Assembly (NCBI GenBank): GCA_049522755.1
Contig: JBEKNN010000012.1
Coordinates: 1-64,000, forward strand
Source: PALSA-243 sp049522755
GTDB lineage: Bacteria; Acidobacteriota; Terriglobia; Bryobacterales; Bryobacteraceae
Reading direction: 5' to 3'
Length of the DNA stretch: 64,000 nucleotides
Below, piece by piece: positions 7,435-16,307 of this stretch. The notes below the pieces were generated by a model. The model was not told where the DNA came from. It searched no databases and saw only the letters and a list, made by a program, of their open reading frames with translations. The translations under genes were made by a program, and so were the position numbers. Within the stretch, counting starts at the first letter, position 1; each line of letters begins with the position of its first letter.

Positions 7435-9261
7435 CTATTCCGCCCCCAGTCCAGCGGTCACGAATTGCAATTCGTGCAGCCGCCGGTAGATTCCATCTTG
7501 ATGCATGAGCTGATCGTGCGTGCCGCTTTCGCGGATGCTGCCTTTTTCCAGAACCACAATCTTGTCGGCGCGCCGGATGGTGGAAAGCCGGTGGGCGATC
7601 ACGATCACGGTCCGGTCGGCCATCAGATTCGCCAGCGCTTTCTGCACCAGCATCTCCGATTCGGTATCCAGATGCGAGGTGGCTTCGTCCAGAATCAGAA
7701 TCGGCGCGTTCTTCAGCAGCGCGCGGGCAATGGCGATGCGCTGCCGCTGGCCGCCGCTGAGCTTGAGCCCCCGGTCGCCCACAATGGTGTCGTATCCATG
7801 GGGCATCCGCATGATGAACTCGTCGGCGAGCGCCGTCTCGCCCGCACGGCGAATATCCGCCATCGAAGTGTCCGGACGCCCGTAGGCGATGTTATTCGCC
7901 ACCGTGTCGTTGAACAGGAACGTGTCTTGCGCGACGATTCCGATCTGCGCGCGCAGCGACGCGATGCCGATATCGCGCACATCGCGTCCGTCTACTTTGA
8001 TCGAGCCGCCGGTCACATCGTAAAAGCGCGGCGCCAGGTTGGCGAGAGTGGTTTTGCCGCCGCCGCTGGGGCCGGCTAGCGCGACTACTTCGCCGGCTTT
8101 CACTTCGAGGTTAAGCCCGCCGATGTGGAAACCATTGGGGGCGCCCGGATAGTGGAAGGATATGTTTTCGAAAACGATGCTCTGACGGAAGCCGGTGAGT
8201 TTGGGCGCGCCCGGCTTCTCGGCAATCTCCTCGGTATGGTCCAGATGCTCAAAAACTTTCTGCGACGCACCGAGGGCCTGTTCAAAGATGTTGTGGATTC
8301 CCACCAGGCGCTTCACCGGTTCATAAAGCATCAACAGAGCAATCACGAAGCTGGTGAAATCGCCCGCGGTGAGCGTGCCGGTCTTGATCTGGGTGCGCGC
8401 GTACGTGAGCAGGGCAACGATGGTAATTGCGCCAAACATCTCAATGATCGGCGACGAGATGGCCTGTTGCAGCACGTAGCGCACGTTGGTCTTCAGAAGC
8501 CTGCGCGCCGCGTCACGGAAGCGCCGCGATTCGTAGGCTTCGGCGCCGAAGGCCCGCACCACGGCGTGGCCGCTGAGCGTTTCCTGCAGGATCTGATTGA
8601 GATCGGCTTGCCGCTCTTGCGTGCCGCGGCTGGTTTTGCGGATGCGACGGCCGATCAGGCGCGTCGGCAAGATCACGAATGGCAGCACGGTGAGGCTGAC
8701 CAGCGCCAGCCTGGCATCGGCGCTCACTACCACAATGATGAGCGCGATGGCGCTGAAGAGCTGCCGCAGAAAATCCGCCAGAATTTGCGATGTGGCTACC
8801 TGTACTTTGTCGACATCGTTCATGATGGACGACATGAGCTGGCCGATGGAGCGGGATTCGAAAAACTCCGCGCCTTGCTTCAGGACCTTGTCGAAGACGG
8901 CGTTGCGCAAATCCATCACCGACGAAAAACCGGCGTAGCTGATCAGATAATTACCCAGGTAATCGCAAAGCCCTTTGATGAGAAACACGGAGAGAAGCGC
9001 GATGCTGACCAACGTCCAGACGCTGCGGCCCTGCAGCGGGATAATCTGCTCCAGATACAACTGGCGGTGAAAAATGGGATGCGCGAACAGGGGCGTCTGG
9101 CCGGGGTGTGGGTTGGGATCGAGCACGCGATCGAAGATCGGTTTGATCAGCAGCGCCATCATGCCCTGCGCGGCTCCCGCCAACGCCATCAGGACGACCG
9201 AACCGATGAGATGCGGCCAGTAACGGCGCGCATAAGAGAGCAGGCGCAGCAACTTCTTCAT
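7435..9261 (-). CDS. MsbA-like ABC exporter (fused membrane and ATPase domains)
   Basis: This is a 608-residue half-transporter, probably a homodimer that flips lipid A or another lipid across the inner membrane. Six membrane helices occupy roughly residues 10-310. The ATPase domain shows Walker A (GPSGGGKTT), the Q-loop, the signature LSGGQRQRIAIAR, Walker B (ILILDEATSHLD) and the switch histidine in IAHRLST. I chose the ATG at 9261 (MKKLLRLLSYARRYW) over a frame start at 9288, since homologues begin with this basic segment and it avoids overlap with the glycosyltransferase. Adjacency to a heptosyltransferase-like gene supports a lipopolysaccharide role. Confidence 0.9.
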   Translation of the reverse strand: MKKLLRLLSYARRYWPHLIGSVVLMALAGAAQGMMALLIKPIFDRVLDPNPHPGQTPLFAHPIFHRQLYLEQIIPLQGRSVWTLVSIALLSVFLIKGLCDYLGNYLISYAGFSSVMDLRNAVFDKVLKQGAEFFESRSIGQLMSSIMNDVDKVQVATSQILADFLRQLFSAIALIIVVVSADARLALVSLTVLPFVILPTRLIGRRIRKTSRGTQERQADLNQILQETLSGHAVVRAFGAEAYESRRFRDAARRLLKTNVRYVLQQAISSPIIEMFGAITIVALLTYARTQIKTGTLTAGDFTSFVIALLMLYEPVKRLVGIHNIFEQALGASQKVFEHLDHTEEIAEKPGAPKLTGFRQSIVFENISFHYPGAPNGFHIGGLNLEVKAGEVVALAGPSGGGKTTLANLAPRFYDVTGGSIKVDGRDVRDIGIASLRAQIGIVAQDTFLFNDTVANNIAYGRPDTSMADIRRAGETALADEFIMRMPHGYDTIVGDRGLKLSGGQRQRIAIARALLKNAPILILDEATSHLDTESEMLVQKALANLMADRTVIVIAHRLSTIRRADKIVVLEKGSIRESGTHDQLMHQDGIYRRLHELQFVTAGLGAE

Positions 9262-9271
9262 GCGTGCACCC

Positions 9272-10180
9272 TCATGCATGCACCCCAAGCCGGGCGAGTG
9301 CGTTTAATACCTGGACGGTGGTTACAGAACCAATGCCGGCGGGCGATGCGATCACTTCCGCCACCGTGCGCCAGGGCCCCCAGATGGCCGGATCGGACGC
9401 GCCGAAGATGGCCACCACTGGCAGTCCGAATGCCGCCGCCATGTGGGCCGGGCCGGAATCGTTCCCAACAAATAGAGAGGCCGAACTCAGCAGCGCTTTG
9501 ACCTCTTCGAGCGGCGCGCCGGCCAGCGTACGGAATGCGTGAAACGGCGCCAGTTCGCGGGCTTCCGCGCCGATAAACACGGGCTCCGTGCCCGCCGCCC
9601 GCAGATGTTCGGCGACAGCCAGGAAACCCTCCGCGCGCCACGTCTTCTCAGGCGTGGCCGCGACGGCGTGAATCACGGCGCGTGGACGCTGCGGCAGGGG
9701 ATTTCGAGGGATCAGCTTCGCGCGCGGGATTTCCGCCCTTTGAGCGCCCAGCCAAAACACCGCCGATGCCAGATGCTCCGCGGTGTGAACGGTGCGCTCC
9801 ACCTTTAGAATTTCCTGCGCGCGCGGAATACGCAGATTGTACGCGAACCGGTGACGGAAATGCGCAAAACCCGCGCGAAATCGCGCGCCCGACGCCGCCG
9901 TCAGCCACGCACTGCGCGTACCGCCGTGGAGATTCAGGCAAAGCTGGGGCCGCCATCGGCGTAGCGCGGCGAGCTCAACGGGCAACAACTCATCCACGTC
10001 GGGATTATTCTCGAACAGGCCGCGAAAGCGCGCTTCCACTACTGCGGCCAAGCGCAGATCGGGGCGCGAGCGTTTGAGCAATTCGATTGCGGGCGTAGTG
10101 AGGACGCAATCCCCCAACGACCGCAGCCTCACGACGGCCACGCGGCCCCCGGACGGCAATTGGTCCAAAACGTTCGCCAC
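9272..10180 (-). CDS. Glycosyltransferase family 9 (heptosyltransferase-like)
   Basis: GT9 enzymes add heptose or related sugars to the lipopolysaccharide core. The 302-residue product has the N-terminal VVRLRSLGDCVLTTPA and the C-terminal donor-binding block FVGNDSGPAHMAAAFGLP followed by VVAIFGASDP, both typical. It starts three bases after the stop of the Trm112-like gene and is followed by the MsbA-like exporter, so these three are likely one transcript. The exact sugar is not predictable. Confidence 0.9.
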   Translation of the reverse strand: MANVLDQLPSGGRVAVVRLRSLGDCVLTTPAIELLKRSRPDLRLAAVVEARFRGLFENNPDVDELLPVELAALRRWRPQLCLNLHGGTRSAWLTAASGARFRAGFAHFRHRFAYNLRIPRAQEILKVERTVHTAEHLASAVFWLGAQRAEIPRAKLIPRNPLPQRPRAVIHAVAATPEKTWRAEGFLAVAEHLRAAGTEPVFIGAEARELAPFHAFRTLAGAPLEEVKALLSSASLFVGNDSGPAHMAAAFGLPVVAIFGASDPAIWGPWRTVAEVIASPAGIGSVTTVQVLNALARLGVHA

Positions 10181-10183
10181 CGT

Positions 10184-10354
10184 TCAGTCTTCGATCTTCG
10201 CTTCGTCCACCATCATCACGGGAATATCGTCGCGCACCGGATACACGCGATGGCACTGCACGCACTTCAGCCCGCTCTGGTCGGGCTTGAGCTCCACCGT
10301 CGCCTTGCAGACTGGGCAGACAAGTATCTCCAGCAACTCTTTGCCGATAGCCAT
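10184..10354 (-). CDS. Trm112-family small zinc-ribbon protein
   Basis: A 56-residue protein. It begins MAIGKELLEILVCPVCKATV and continues ELKPDQSGLKCVQCHRVYPV, then ends RDDIPVMMVDEAKIED. The two pairs CPVC and CVQC plus the RVYPVRDDIPVMM block are the signature of the UPF0434/Trm112 family. Its members in bacteria are small partners of other enzymes and often sit by lipopolysaccharide genes. It lies three bases before the glycosyltransferase, in the same operon. Confidence 0.9.
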   Translation of the reverse strand: MAIGKELLEILVCPVCKATVELKPDQSGLKCVQCHRVYPVRDDIPVMMVDEAKIED

Positions 10355-10397
10355 AATGGATATGCTTAGTGTAGCGCGGGGAAGGCGGAGGGCGCGA

Positions 10398-10442
10398 TTC
10401 GACGCAGAGACGCTGAGACGCAGAGATTGGCGCGGAGATTGG
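10398..10442. repeat. Single arm of long palindrome R4
   Basis: TTCGACGCAGAGACGCTGAG followed by ACGCAGAGATTGGCGCGGAG matches the left arm of the ~100-base palindromes, but the matching right arm is missing. It lies between the Trm112-like gene and the MFS gene. Confidence 0.65.
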
Positions 10443-10495
10443 ACATAACGAACGCTAGCCCCGAGTCATGCCCGCCCTCTTCTCCAGCACGCGCC

Positions 10496-11722
10496 CTATT
10501 GCGCCGCTTCCGCCCGCTTCGTCGTCTGTAGCTTCCAATAACCCAACGCGCCGATCGCCACCAGCGCCGCCGCGCTTAGGAAGTAGAGATTCAGTACTCC
10601 GGCCGATTCCGCCACCGGCCCGGCCCCGAATAACGCCAGTACCTGCGCGATCGCCAGCAGCGACATCAGCGTGCTGCTTACCCTTCCCAGCAACTCCTGC
10701 GGCGTCTCCTGCTGGATCAGCGTCTGGGCACAGACCATCACGAACGCCGCGAAGAATCCCACCCCCAGCATGGATGCCGCGGCCGGTGCGACGGTGGCGA
10801 ACATCGCCGTCATGAATACCGCCGCGCCCATGCCGGCCAAGCCGTAGGCCACCAGGTGCTGCGCCGATGTCCGGCGCGTCAGCAGCGGCAAGAACAGCGA
10901 GCCGCCGATCATCCCTACGCCAATCAGCGCGTTCAATACGCCGAAGAGCGCGGCATCGCCGTGCAGAATGTCACGCACGTAAATCGAAATCAGAGACCCG
11001 AAGCAGCGCACCGCAAACATCCCCGCCGTCATGGAAACGATTACGAACGATAGCCCCGCGTGAGAGACGATGAACTTCAGCCCTTCCACCATCGAGCGCA
11101 GCACCGATGCCGCCGCCAGGTCCGTTGCGGATTCGCGGTCGATGGCCACCGTCAACACGAGGCCAGCCGAAAAGAAGAAGCTGGCGCAATCGAACGCGAA
11201 GCACGCGTTCGACCCCAGCCTCGTAATCAGCACCCCCATCACCGCCGGCGCCACGATCTGCGACAGCTGGTTTGCCTGCGACATGAGCCCATTCGCGGCG
11301 ACCAATCCATGCAGCGGCGTCACGGTCCGCACAGCCACCGTTTGCGCCGGAATAAAAAAGCTGGAGACGCAGCTCAACAGGACCAGGGTGCCGTAAATCG
11401 CAAACAGATCGTGCGCGAACAGCAGCGCAACAACCATCAAGCCGCGAATTAAATCGCTCGCGATCATGGTCCACTTCACGTTCCACTTGTCGACGAACAC
11501 GCCCGCGAAAGGGCTGATCACTCCCATCGGCAGCAGGTACGCCACCAGAATCATACTCACCTGAAACGGCGTGCCGTGCAGGTCGAAAGTGACAATGCTG
11601 AACATGGCGAATACAGCGAGGTAGTCGCCGAAGATGCCGACTAGCTGTGCGATCCATAGCCGCCGCACGGGCTGAAGCCGCAACACTTCCCTGAAAGACA
11701 GTTGTGGCGTGGTGTCGGCCAT
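10496..11722 (-). CDS. MFS transporter (macrolide-efflux/MFS_3 type)
   Basis: A 408-residue major-facilitator protein with about twelve hydrophobic segments. The first is FGDYLAVFAMFSIVTF, and the loop after helix 2 reads GVFVDKWNVKW, resembling the usual G-x-x-x-D-(R/K) motif. Overall pattern fits drug or siderophore exporters of the MFS_3 group. The substrate cannot be told. It is divergent from the globin-ankyrin gene across a 115-base gap. Confidence 0.85.
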   Translation of the reverse strand: MADTTPQLSFREVLRLQPVRRLWIAQLVGIFGDYLAVFAMFSIVTFDLHGTPFQVSMILVAYLLPMGVISPFAGVFVDKWNVKWTMIASDLIRGLMVVALLFAHDLFAIYGTLVLLSCVSSFFIPAQTVAVRTVTPLHGLVAANGLMSQANQLSQIVAPAVMGVLITRLGSNACFAFDCASFFFSAGLVLTVAIDRESATDLAAASVLRSMVEGLKFIVSHAGLSFVIVSMTAGMFAVRCFGSLISIYVRDILHGDAALFGVLNALIGVGMIGGSLFLPLLTRRTSAQHLVAYGLAGMGAAVFMTAMFATVAPAAASMLGVGFFAAFVMVCAQTLIQQETPQELLGRVSSTLMSLLAIAQVLALFGAGPVAESAGVLNLYFLSAAALVAIGALGYWKLQTTKRAEAAQ

Positions 11723-11837
11723 TAAGTGAGATCACCCGGAACGAGTTCTCTCAGGATACCAGCGCCTGTTCAATGTGCGGCGCTCGACTATGCTGGTGGC
11801 ATGAAAGAGAATCTATAGAGGCCTAAGGGCTGACATC

Positions 11838-12995
11838 ATGGACGAGATGAACCTGTATCAAGCCATTGGCGGGACGGTGACATGCCGCAAACTCTCGGGG
11901 GCATTTTACGCCCTGGTACAGCGTGATCCCGTATTGCGTCCGCTTTTTCCCGGAAAGACTCTCAAGTGCGCCATCGAAGAGTTCGCCGCGTTCCTGGCTC
12001 AGTTCCTGGGAGGGCCGCCAGAGGACGCGCAGCGCCGGTGGTGGTTGAGCCTGCGCGAATCGCATCTGCGCTTCAAAATCGGGCAGGGGGAGCGGGACGC
12101 GTGGATGAAGAATATGCTGCAGGCTCTCGATGAGGCGCCAATCGAAGAGCCGGCGCGCAGCGCATTGCGCGACTTTTTCGAGCGAGCGTCCGCGTATGTC
12201 GTCAATATTGGGCAGGCGCCTGCCGCGGCGGAGGATGGAGGCGGGCCGTCGAGCGGCATCCATCGGGAAATATCGCGGCGTTGGAGTGCGCAGCGTACGC
12301 TCGACGAAGCGGTAGCCGCCGTTCACCGCGGCGCAGCAGAGTGCGCCATAGCGTTGGCGGAAGGCTCCGCATTACAGGCCTATTTCCAGTGCAACCGGTC
12401 GGTGTTTGCCGGCATGCTGGCATTGATGATTGGCAAGGGAGATGGCGCCATGCTCGACTATGTGCGCGAAAAACTGCTGGCTGCGCCGGACCTCGCGCAG
12501 GAACGCTACAGCGGCCGCACGCTGTTGCACGGGGCGGCAGCGGCGGGCAACCTGGATAAAGTGGAATTGCTTCTGCGTCTTGGCGCCAGGCCCGACGTCG
12601 CGGATGCCGGTGGTCACACTCCACTGTATTGCGTTGGCAACGAGTGCAAGGCGCACGGCGGCGCCAGCGTAGTACGCGCATTGGTTCAAGCCGGTGCGAG
12701 CGTGGACGCCTGCGATGGCGTGAAACACTGCACGGCGCTGCACATGGCGGCCCGGCGGGGTAACGTAGAGGTCGCCGAGGCCTTGCTGGACAGCGGCGCC
12801 GGCATCGAAGTGCGAGACAGCCTCGGCGACACCCCGCTACGGCGGGCGGTCAATTGCGGCAAGACCGATGTGGCGGCCCTGCTGGTAGCTTGGGGCGCCG
12901 ACACGCATTCGAAGGGAAGCAATGGCATTACGGTGTCAGCGGCAGCGCGCACCACGGCGATGCAAGGGCTCCTACAGTGTGGTAGCCGAAAATAG
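11838..12995 (+). CDS. Truncated-haemoglobin domain fused to ankyrin repeats
   Basis: The first ~120 of 385 residues match a group II-type truncated haemoglobin. They show Tyr24 at B10 (GAFYALV), Phe37 at CD1 (LRPLFPG), the proximal histidine His76 (RESHLRFKI) and Trp89 at G8 (RDAWMKNM). Such domains bind haem and sense or handle O2 or NO. After a linker (about 123-200) come four clear ankyrin repeats plus a degenerate fifth: SGRTLLHGAAAAGNLDKVEL, GGHTPLYC..., CTALHMAARRGNVEVAEALL and GDTPLRRAVNCGKTDVAALL. These mediate protein contacts. There is no signal peptide, so it is cytoplasmic. It stands alone, divergent from the MFS gene. A gas-responsive adaptor is inference. Confidence 0.82.
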   Translation: MDEMNLYQAIGGTVTCRKLSGAFYALVQRDPVLRPLFPGKTLKCAIEEFAAFLAQFLGGPPEDAQRRWWLSLRESHLRFKIGQGERDAWMKNMLQALDEAPIEEPARSALRDFFERASAYVVNIGQAPAAAEDGGGPSSGIHREISRRWSAQRTLDEAVAAVHRGAAECAIALAEGSALQAYFQCNRSVFAGMLALMIGKGDGAMLDYVREKLLAAPDLAQERYSGRTLLHGAAAAGNLDKVELLLRLGARPDVADAGGHTPLYCVGNECKAHGGASVVRALVQAGASVDACDGVKHCTALHMAARRGNVEVAEALLDSGAGIEVRDSLGDTPLRRAVNCGKTDVAALLVAWGADTHSKGSNGITVSAAARTTAMQGLLQCGSRK

Positions 12996-13082
12996 CGAGC
13001 AATTCACGACCGCCTCCCGCAAACCCTGGCGGCCGCGGAGACTACACAACTTCGCTTCGCCTGATGGCAATAGCGGCGGCGC

Positions 13083-13397
13083 CTACTCTGGAACCCGGGA
13101 AATTTCGGGGCCGAATCGGCTGTAGTGCCTTAGATTCCAAGTGTAAAGAGTGACAGCGTTTGCCTTCAGTGCACAGCGGTAAATCAGATAATCGTAAAGG
13201 GCGCCGCCCACGACGCGCAGTGAAGAAGCGTCCTCAAGCGTAGGCAAATATTCCGCGGGATCCAAGGCGATTGGCTTGAGACGGTCGAACACCGTGCGAA
13301 CCAGGAAAATAGCTTCCGCGGGCGTAGCACGGACCTCGGCGCCCATTCGAGCGGCGATTCTATCGAGTGGAACTGGCGTCTGCCGGAGGACGTCGCT
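13083..13397 (-). pseudogene. C-terminal remnant of a PIN-domain (VapC-like) toxin
   Basis: The frame encodes a PIN C-terminal half. A PVPLDRIAAR-type segment is followed by LRVVGGALYDYLIYRCALKA and then TLYTWNLRHYSRFGPEI, which in PIN toxins hold the later acidic residues. Upstream the frame meets a stop at 13398-13400, and nothing resembling the N-terminal DTSVL-type strand with the first catalytic Asp can be found. An ATG exists at 13346, but a product from there would lack the first active-site residue. No antitoxin gene is next to it. I read it as debris of a toxin-antitoxin pair. Confidence 0.6.
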
Positions 13398-13689
13398 TCA
13401 ATTCAACCACCGCTCAGTGGGGGCCGGCGGAGTGACCCGCGGATAAGGTAAATTCCGTACTGACTCTCGCCGGAAAACAGATAGCCAAGCTTCACGTAAC
13501 AGCGCGAATGGTGACCACAACCGGCGGTAAACCGCTGCGGCTTATCGCCGCCGGGCCGCGCTGTCACCGTACTGGTACAAAACGGGAGGAGTGAGAAAGC
13601 TCATAACCTCAAGCCTGATAGCGAGATAGCGCTTTAATGCTCCACATAGAAATTTTGGATTGGACTGGCCGCCGGAAGCGGCATAGGTT

Positions 13690-14457
13690 GTGTATATGGC
13701 GGTGAGAAACACGATGGACGCCTCAACCTCGCAGTTGACCATGCTGCATCGCATTAGCAGCATCGTGAACTCAAACCTAAACTTGGATGAAAAATTGGGT
13801 GAAGTGATCGGACTGGCGGTGCAGGCGACGGCATGCGACGCGTGCCTGGTCTACCTGATCGATCAAGCCACGCACGAGATCGTGCTGCGCGCTTCGCAAG
13901 CGCCCCACGTAGACGATGTCGGCATGTTGAAGATGAAGGCCAGCGAAGGTATCACGGGCTGGGTGGCGGAGCATCGATCGGTGGTGGCGTTGGCCTCCAA
14001 CGCGTTCGCCGATCCGCGATTCAAGAAATTTCCGCAACTCTTCGAGGATACCTACGAAGCGCTGCTTTCGGTTCCGCTGGTGGGCGGCGGCGATACCATC
14101 GGCGTCATCAACGTGCACCACCGCGAGCCGTACCGGCATTCGAGCGACGAGATCTCCATGATGGTCTTCATCGGCGAACAGCTTGGCGGCGCTATCTCCA
14201 ATTCGCTGCTCGGAGAGGAACGCGCGCGCCTGCTCGAAGAGACCCTGGAAATGAAGCGCGCCCTGGAAACGCGCAAGGTGATGGAGCGCGCCAAGGGCAT
14301 TTTGCAACAGCGCCATCAGATCAGCGAAGAAGAGGCATATCTGCGCCTGCGCAATCAGAGCCGGCGTCTGCGGCGGCCGATGAAAGAGCTGGCCGACGCC
14401 ATCATTCTCGCCGAAGATCTGGGCCGCGCCGTGCCCGATTATCCAACCGATTCATAA
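13690..14457 (+). CDS. GAF-ANTAR putative RNA-binding antiterminator
   Basis: The 255-residue product has a GAF sensory domain (about residues 20-165, with EGITGWVAEHRSVVALASNA and LSVPLVGGGDTIGVINVHHR). A helical linker follows, then a C-terminal ANTAR domain (about 190-245: RKVMERAKGILQQRHQISEE and AYLRLRNQSRRLRRPMKELA). ANTAR domains bind paired hexaloop hairpins in nascent RNA and prevent termination. The GAF part probably receives the signal. The start is uncertain: GTG at 13690, ATG at 13696 and ATG at 13714 are all in frame, and no strong ribosome site marks one. No linked histidine kinase is present. Confidence 0.88.
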   Translation: MYMAVRNTMDASTSQLTMLHRISSIVNSNLNLDEKLGEVIGLAVQATACDACLVYLIDQATHEIVLRASQAPHVDDVGMLKMKASEGITGWVAEHRSVVALASNAFADPRFKKFPQLFEDTYEALLSVPLVGGGDTIGVINVHHREPYRHSSDEISMMVFIGEQLGGAISNSLLGEERARLLEETLEMKRALETRKVMERAKGILQQRHQISEEEAYLRLRNQSRRLRRPMKELADAIILAEDLGRAVPDYPTDS

Positions 14458-14602
14458 ATTCAATTTGCTCTCACGCCACTGAAACCTTAGACTGTCAATA
14501 TAAGGGCGGCAGGACGTTCCCGCCGCCCGTCCCCGTAAGACTGCGGTTCCCGTTTTCCTCTCCCAGCAAGAGACCAACCCAAAGATAATCCGGAGGAGTA
14601 CT

Positions 14603-15478
14603 GTGCAAACGATACAGGTGCGCGTCAGTCTTGCGCTCTCGGTGGTATTGTGCGCCGCGGGGCCAGCTAAGCCATTTACGAATAGCGACCAGGAAATGTC
14701 CGTGGTCAAGGGCGAAATTGAAAGCAGCCGGCCCAACATCAGCGGTTACACTGTTCAGCTATACGATATCAGCCGACATTCCACTACCTCCACATCGGAG
14801 ATTCGTTCGGATGGCGAGTTCGAATTCCTTCAAATGCCTTATGGATCTTACCTGGTGACGGTCACCAACGCGCGGGGCGAATCGGTGTACCAAGGTAACT
14901 TTAACGTGGGACAGCCGGCGCCATTCATCATCCGGCTACCTAAAGAAGAGACGGCGCGTCCGGGCGCGGGAACCATTTCCGTGAAGCAACTGCAGCATCC
15001 GCCGGCCCGCAAAGCATACGACGCTCTTTTGGCGGCGCAGAAATTTGCCGAGACCGGCGACTATAACAAGGCGGTCGAGTCGATCGAGAGGGCCATCGTC
15101 ATCTCACCCGATTATGCCGACGCCTGGGTGAATCTGGGCGCGCGGCACATAGGCATGGGCCGCTATCGGCAAGCCATTGCCGAAACCCGTCACGCCATCG
15201 AGCTGGCGGGCCCGTCCCCCATGACGCTATCCAATATCGCCTTTGCGCAGGCATTGCTGGGAAGCCGCGATGAGGCGAGACAGTCGGCCGAGGAAGCGCT
15301 GCGTCTCAAGCCGGACGATGCGCATGCGAATTACATTTTCGGCTTGATTCTCTATATGTCGCATGCGCCCGATGGGGAAGCGTTGCGGCACTTACAGCTT
15401 GCCGCGCCCACTATTACCGGCGCGCGCGACTTGCTGGCCAAGATCCAGGGGAATTCAGGCCACGCCCCGGCGCCTTAA
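14603..15478 (+). CDS. Secreted carboxypeptidase-regulatory-like / TPR protein
   Basis: A GTG start at 14603 is favoured by an upstream GGAGGAG. The 291-residue product begins with a hydrophobic export signal (residues ~5-24). It has a beta-rich segment resembling carboxypeptidase-regulatory folds (VQLYDISRHSTTSTSEIRSD; GSYLVTVTNARGE). At least three tetratricopeptide repeats follow from residue ~135 (GDYNKAVESIERAIVISPDY, ADAWVNLGARHIGMGRYRQA, EARQSAEEALRLKPDDAHAN). It is probably a periplasmic scaffold. Such TPR proteins are plentiful in acidobacteria, and no specific partner is evident. Confidence 0.75.
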   Translation: MQTIQVRVSLALSVVLCAAGPAKPFTNSDQEMSVVKGEIESSRPNISGYTVQLYDISRHSTTSTSEIRSDGEFEFLQMPYGSYLVTVTNARGESVYQGNFNVGQPAPFIIRLPKEETARPGAGTISVKQLQHPPARKAYDALLAAQKFAETGDYNKAVESIERAIVISPDYADAWVNLGARHIGMGRYRQAIAETRHAIELAGPSPMTLSNIAFAQALLGSRDEARQSAEEALRLKPDDAHANYIFGLILYMSHAPDGEALRHLQLAAPTITGARDLLAKIQGNSGHAPAP

Positions 15479-15525
15479 GTTGGATCTGTCCGATGCGGCC
15501 GCGCGGATAACTAATGGGATGAAGT

Positions 15526-16242
15526 CTAAATGCGGCCGAACTTCGCCACCGCTTCCTTGATCGACCTATACTTTTCGATGAACGGCAGCATGGCGTGTTC
15601 GGTGTTATCCAACTCTTGAGCCTTCTTGAGCACGTCGGCGGCATGCAAGCGAGGCACCACGGCGACGCCATCCTCATCGGCTGTGACGATATCGCCCGGG
15701 TTCACGCGCACACCCGCGCAGGTCACAGGAATATTCGTGCCCGTCACCCGGAAATGATCGATCGTGGTGGAAGGAACCACGCCGCGGCTGAATACCGGAA
15801 ACTGCAGCTTGCGGATCTGCGGAGTGTCGCGCACGGACCCATCGACTACCGCGCCGGCCAAGCCGCGATACTTCATCGCCGTGGCCATCAGACCTCCGAT
15901 ACCGGCGTAATCGGCGCCATTCTCCAGCACCATCACATAGACCGAGCCGGGCTTGGCGGCATCGATGGCGTCCAGCATTCCTTGCGACGCCGAGGCGCCC
16001 TCCTTGTGCTCTTCTTTCTTGAGCATCACGGTAACCGCGGGCCCGGCGAATTTCGCCGCCGAGAGCGGGCGCATCTCGTGCGACATGTACGCGCGTTGTC
16101 CGTAGAGTTGCTCCATGGCGTCGGAGACGGAGGCTACTTCCACGGTGGAGAAGCTATCCAAGCCGCCGCCAGCGGGCTGGGCCATCAGCCACACGGCGGC
16201 CGCCAGAGGTAATGCCGCCGCCAGATATATTGTGCGTTTCAT
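15526..16242 (-). CDS. Exported RraA-family protein (HMG aldolase-like fold)
   Basis: The start at 16242 is supported by a GGAGGACACTC ribosome site and gives a signal peptide (MKRTIYLAAALPLAAAVWLM). The mature part matches the RraA / 4-hydroxy-4-methyl-2-oxoglutarate aldolase fold. The motif GGLMATAMKYRGLAGAVVDG is followed by SVRD, the conserved Arg-Asp site. PVTCAGVRVNPGDIVTADED also matches. Cytoplasmic members are aldolases or RNase E regulators. A secreted member more likely acts on small keto acids, but this is inference. The following upstream gene is an exported esterase on the same strand. Confidence 0.8.
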   Translation of the reverse strand: MKRTIYLAAALPLAAAVWLMAQPAGGGLDSFSTVEVASVSDAMEQLYGQRAYMSHEMRPLSAAKFAGPAVTVMLKKEEHKEGASASQGMLDAIDAAKPGSVYVMVLENGADYAGIGGLMATAMKYRGLAGAVVDGSVRDTPQIRKLQFPVFSRGVVPSTTIDHFRVTGTNIPVTCAGVRVNPGDIVTADEDGVAVVPRLHAADVLKKAQELDNTEHAMLPFIEKYRSIKEAVAKFGRI

Positions 16243-16262
16243 GAGTGTCCTCCCTGGCTGGT

Positions 16263-16304
16263 GTGGGACCGGCCTCCCGGCCGGCCAAGACGGCGCCGTC
16301 CCAC
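16263..16304. repeat. Nested palindrome of the R3 type
   Basis: Outer arms GTGGGAC (16263-16269) and GTCCCAC (16298-16304) enclose a perfect inner hairpin CCGGCC, TCCC, GGCCGG (16269-16284). It lies in the 65-base gap between the esterase stop and the RraA-like start. The same GTGGGAC boundary marks other R2/R3 repeats. Confidence 0.6.
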
Positions 16305-16307
16305 GTT

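Noticed and set aside
8125..9501. A 458-codon plus-strand frame
   Set aside because: It lies opposite the MsbA-like exporter, whose Walker and signature motifs are unmistakable. The plus-strand product has no recognisable domain.
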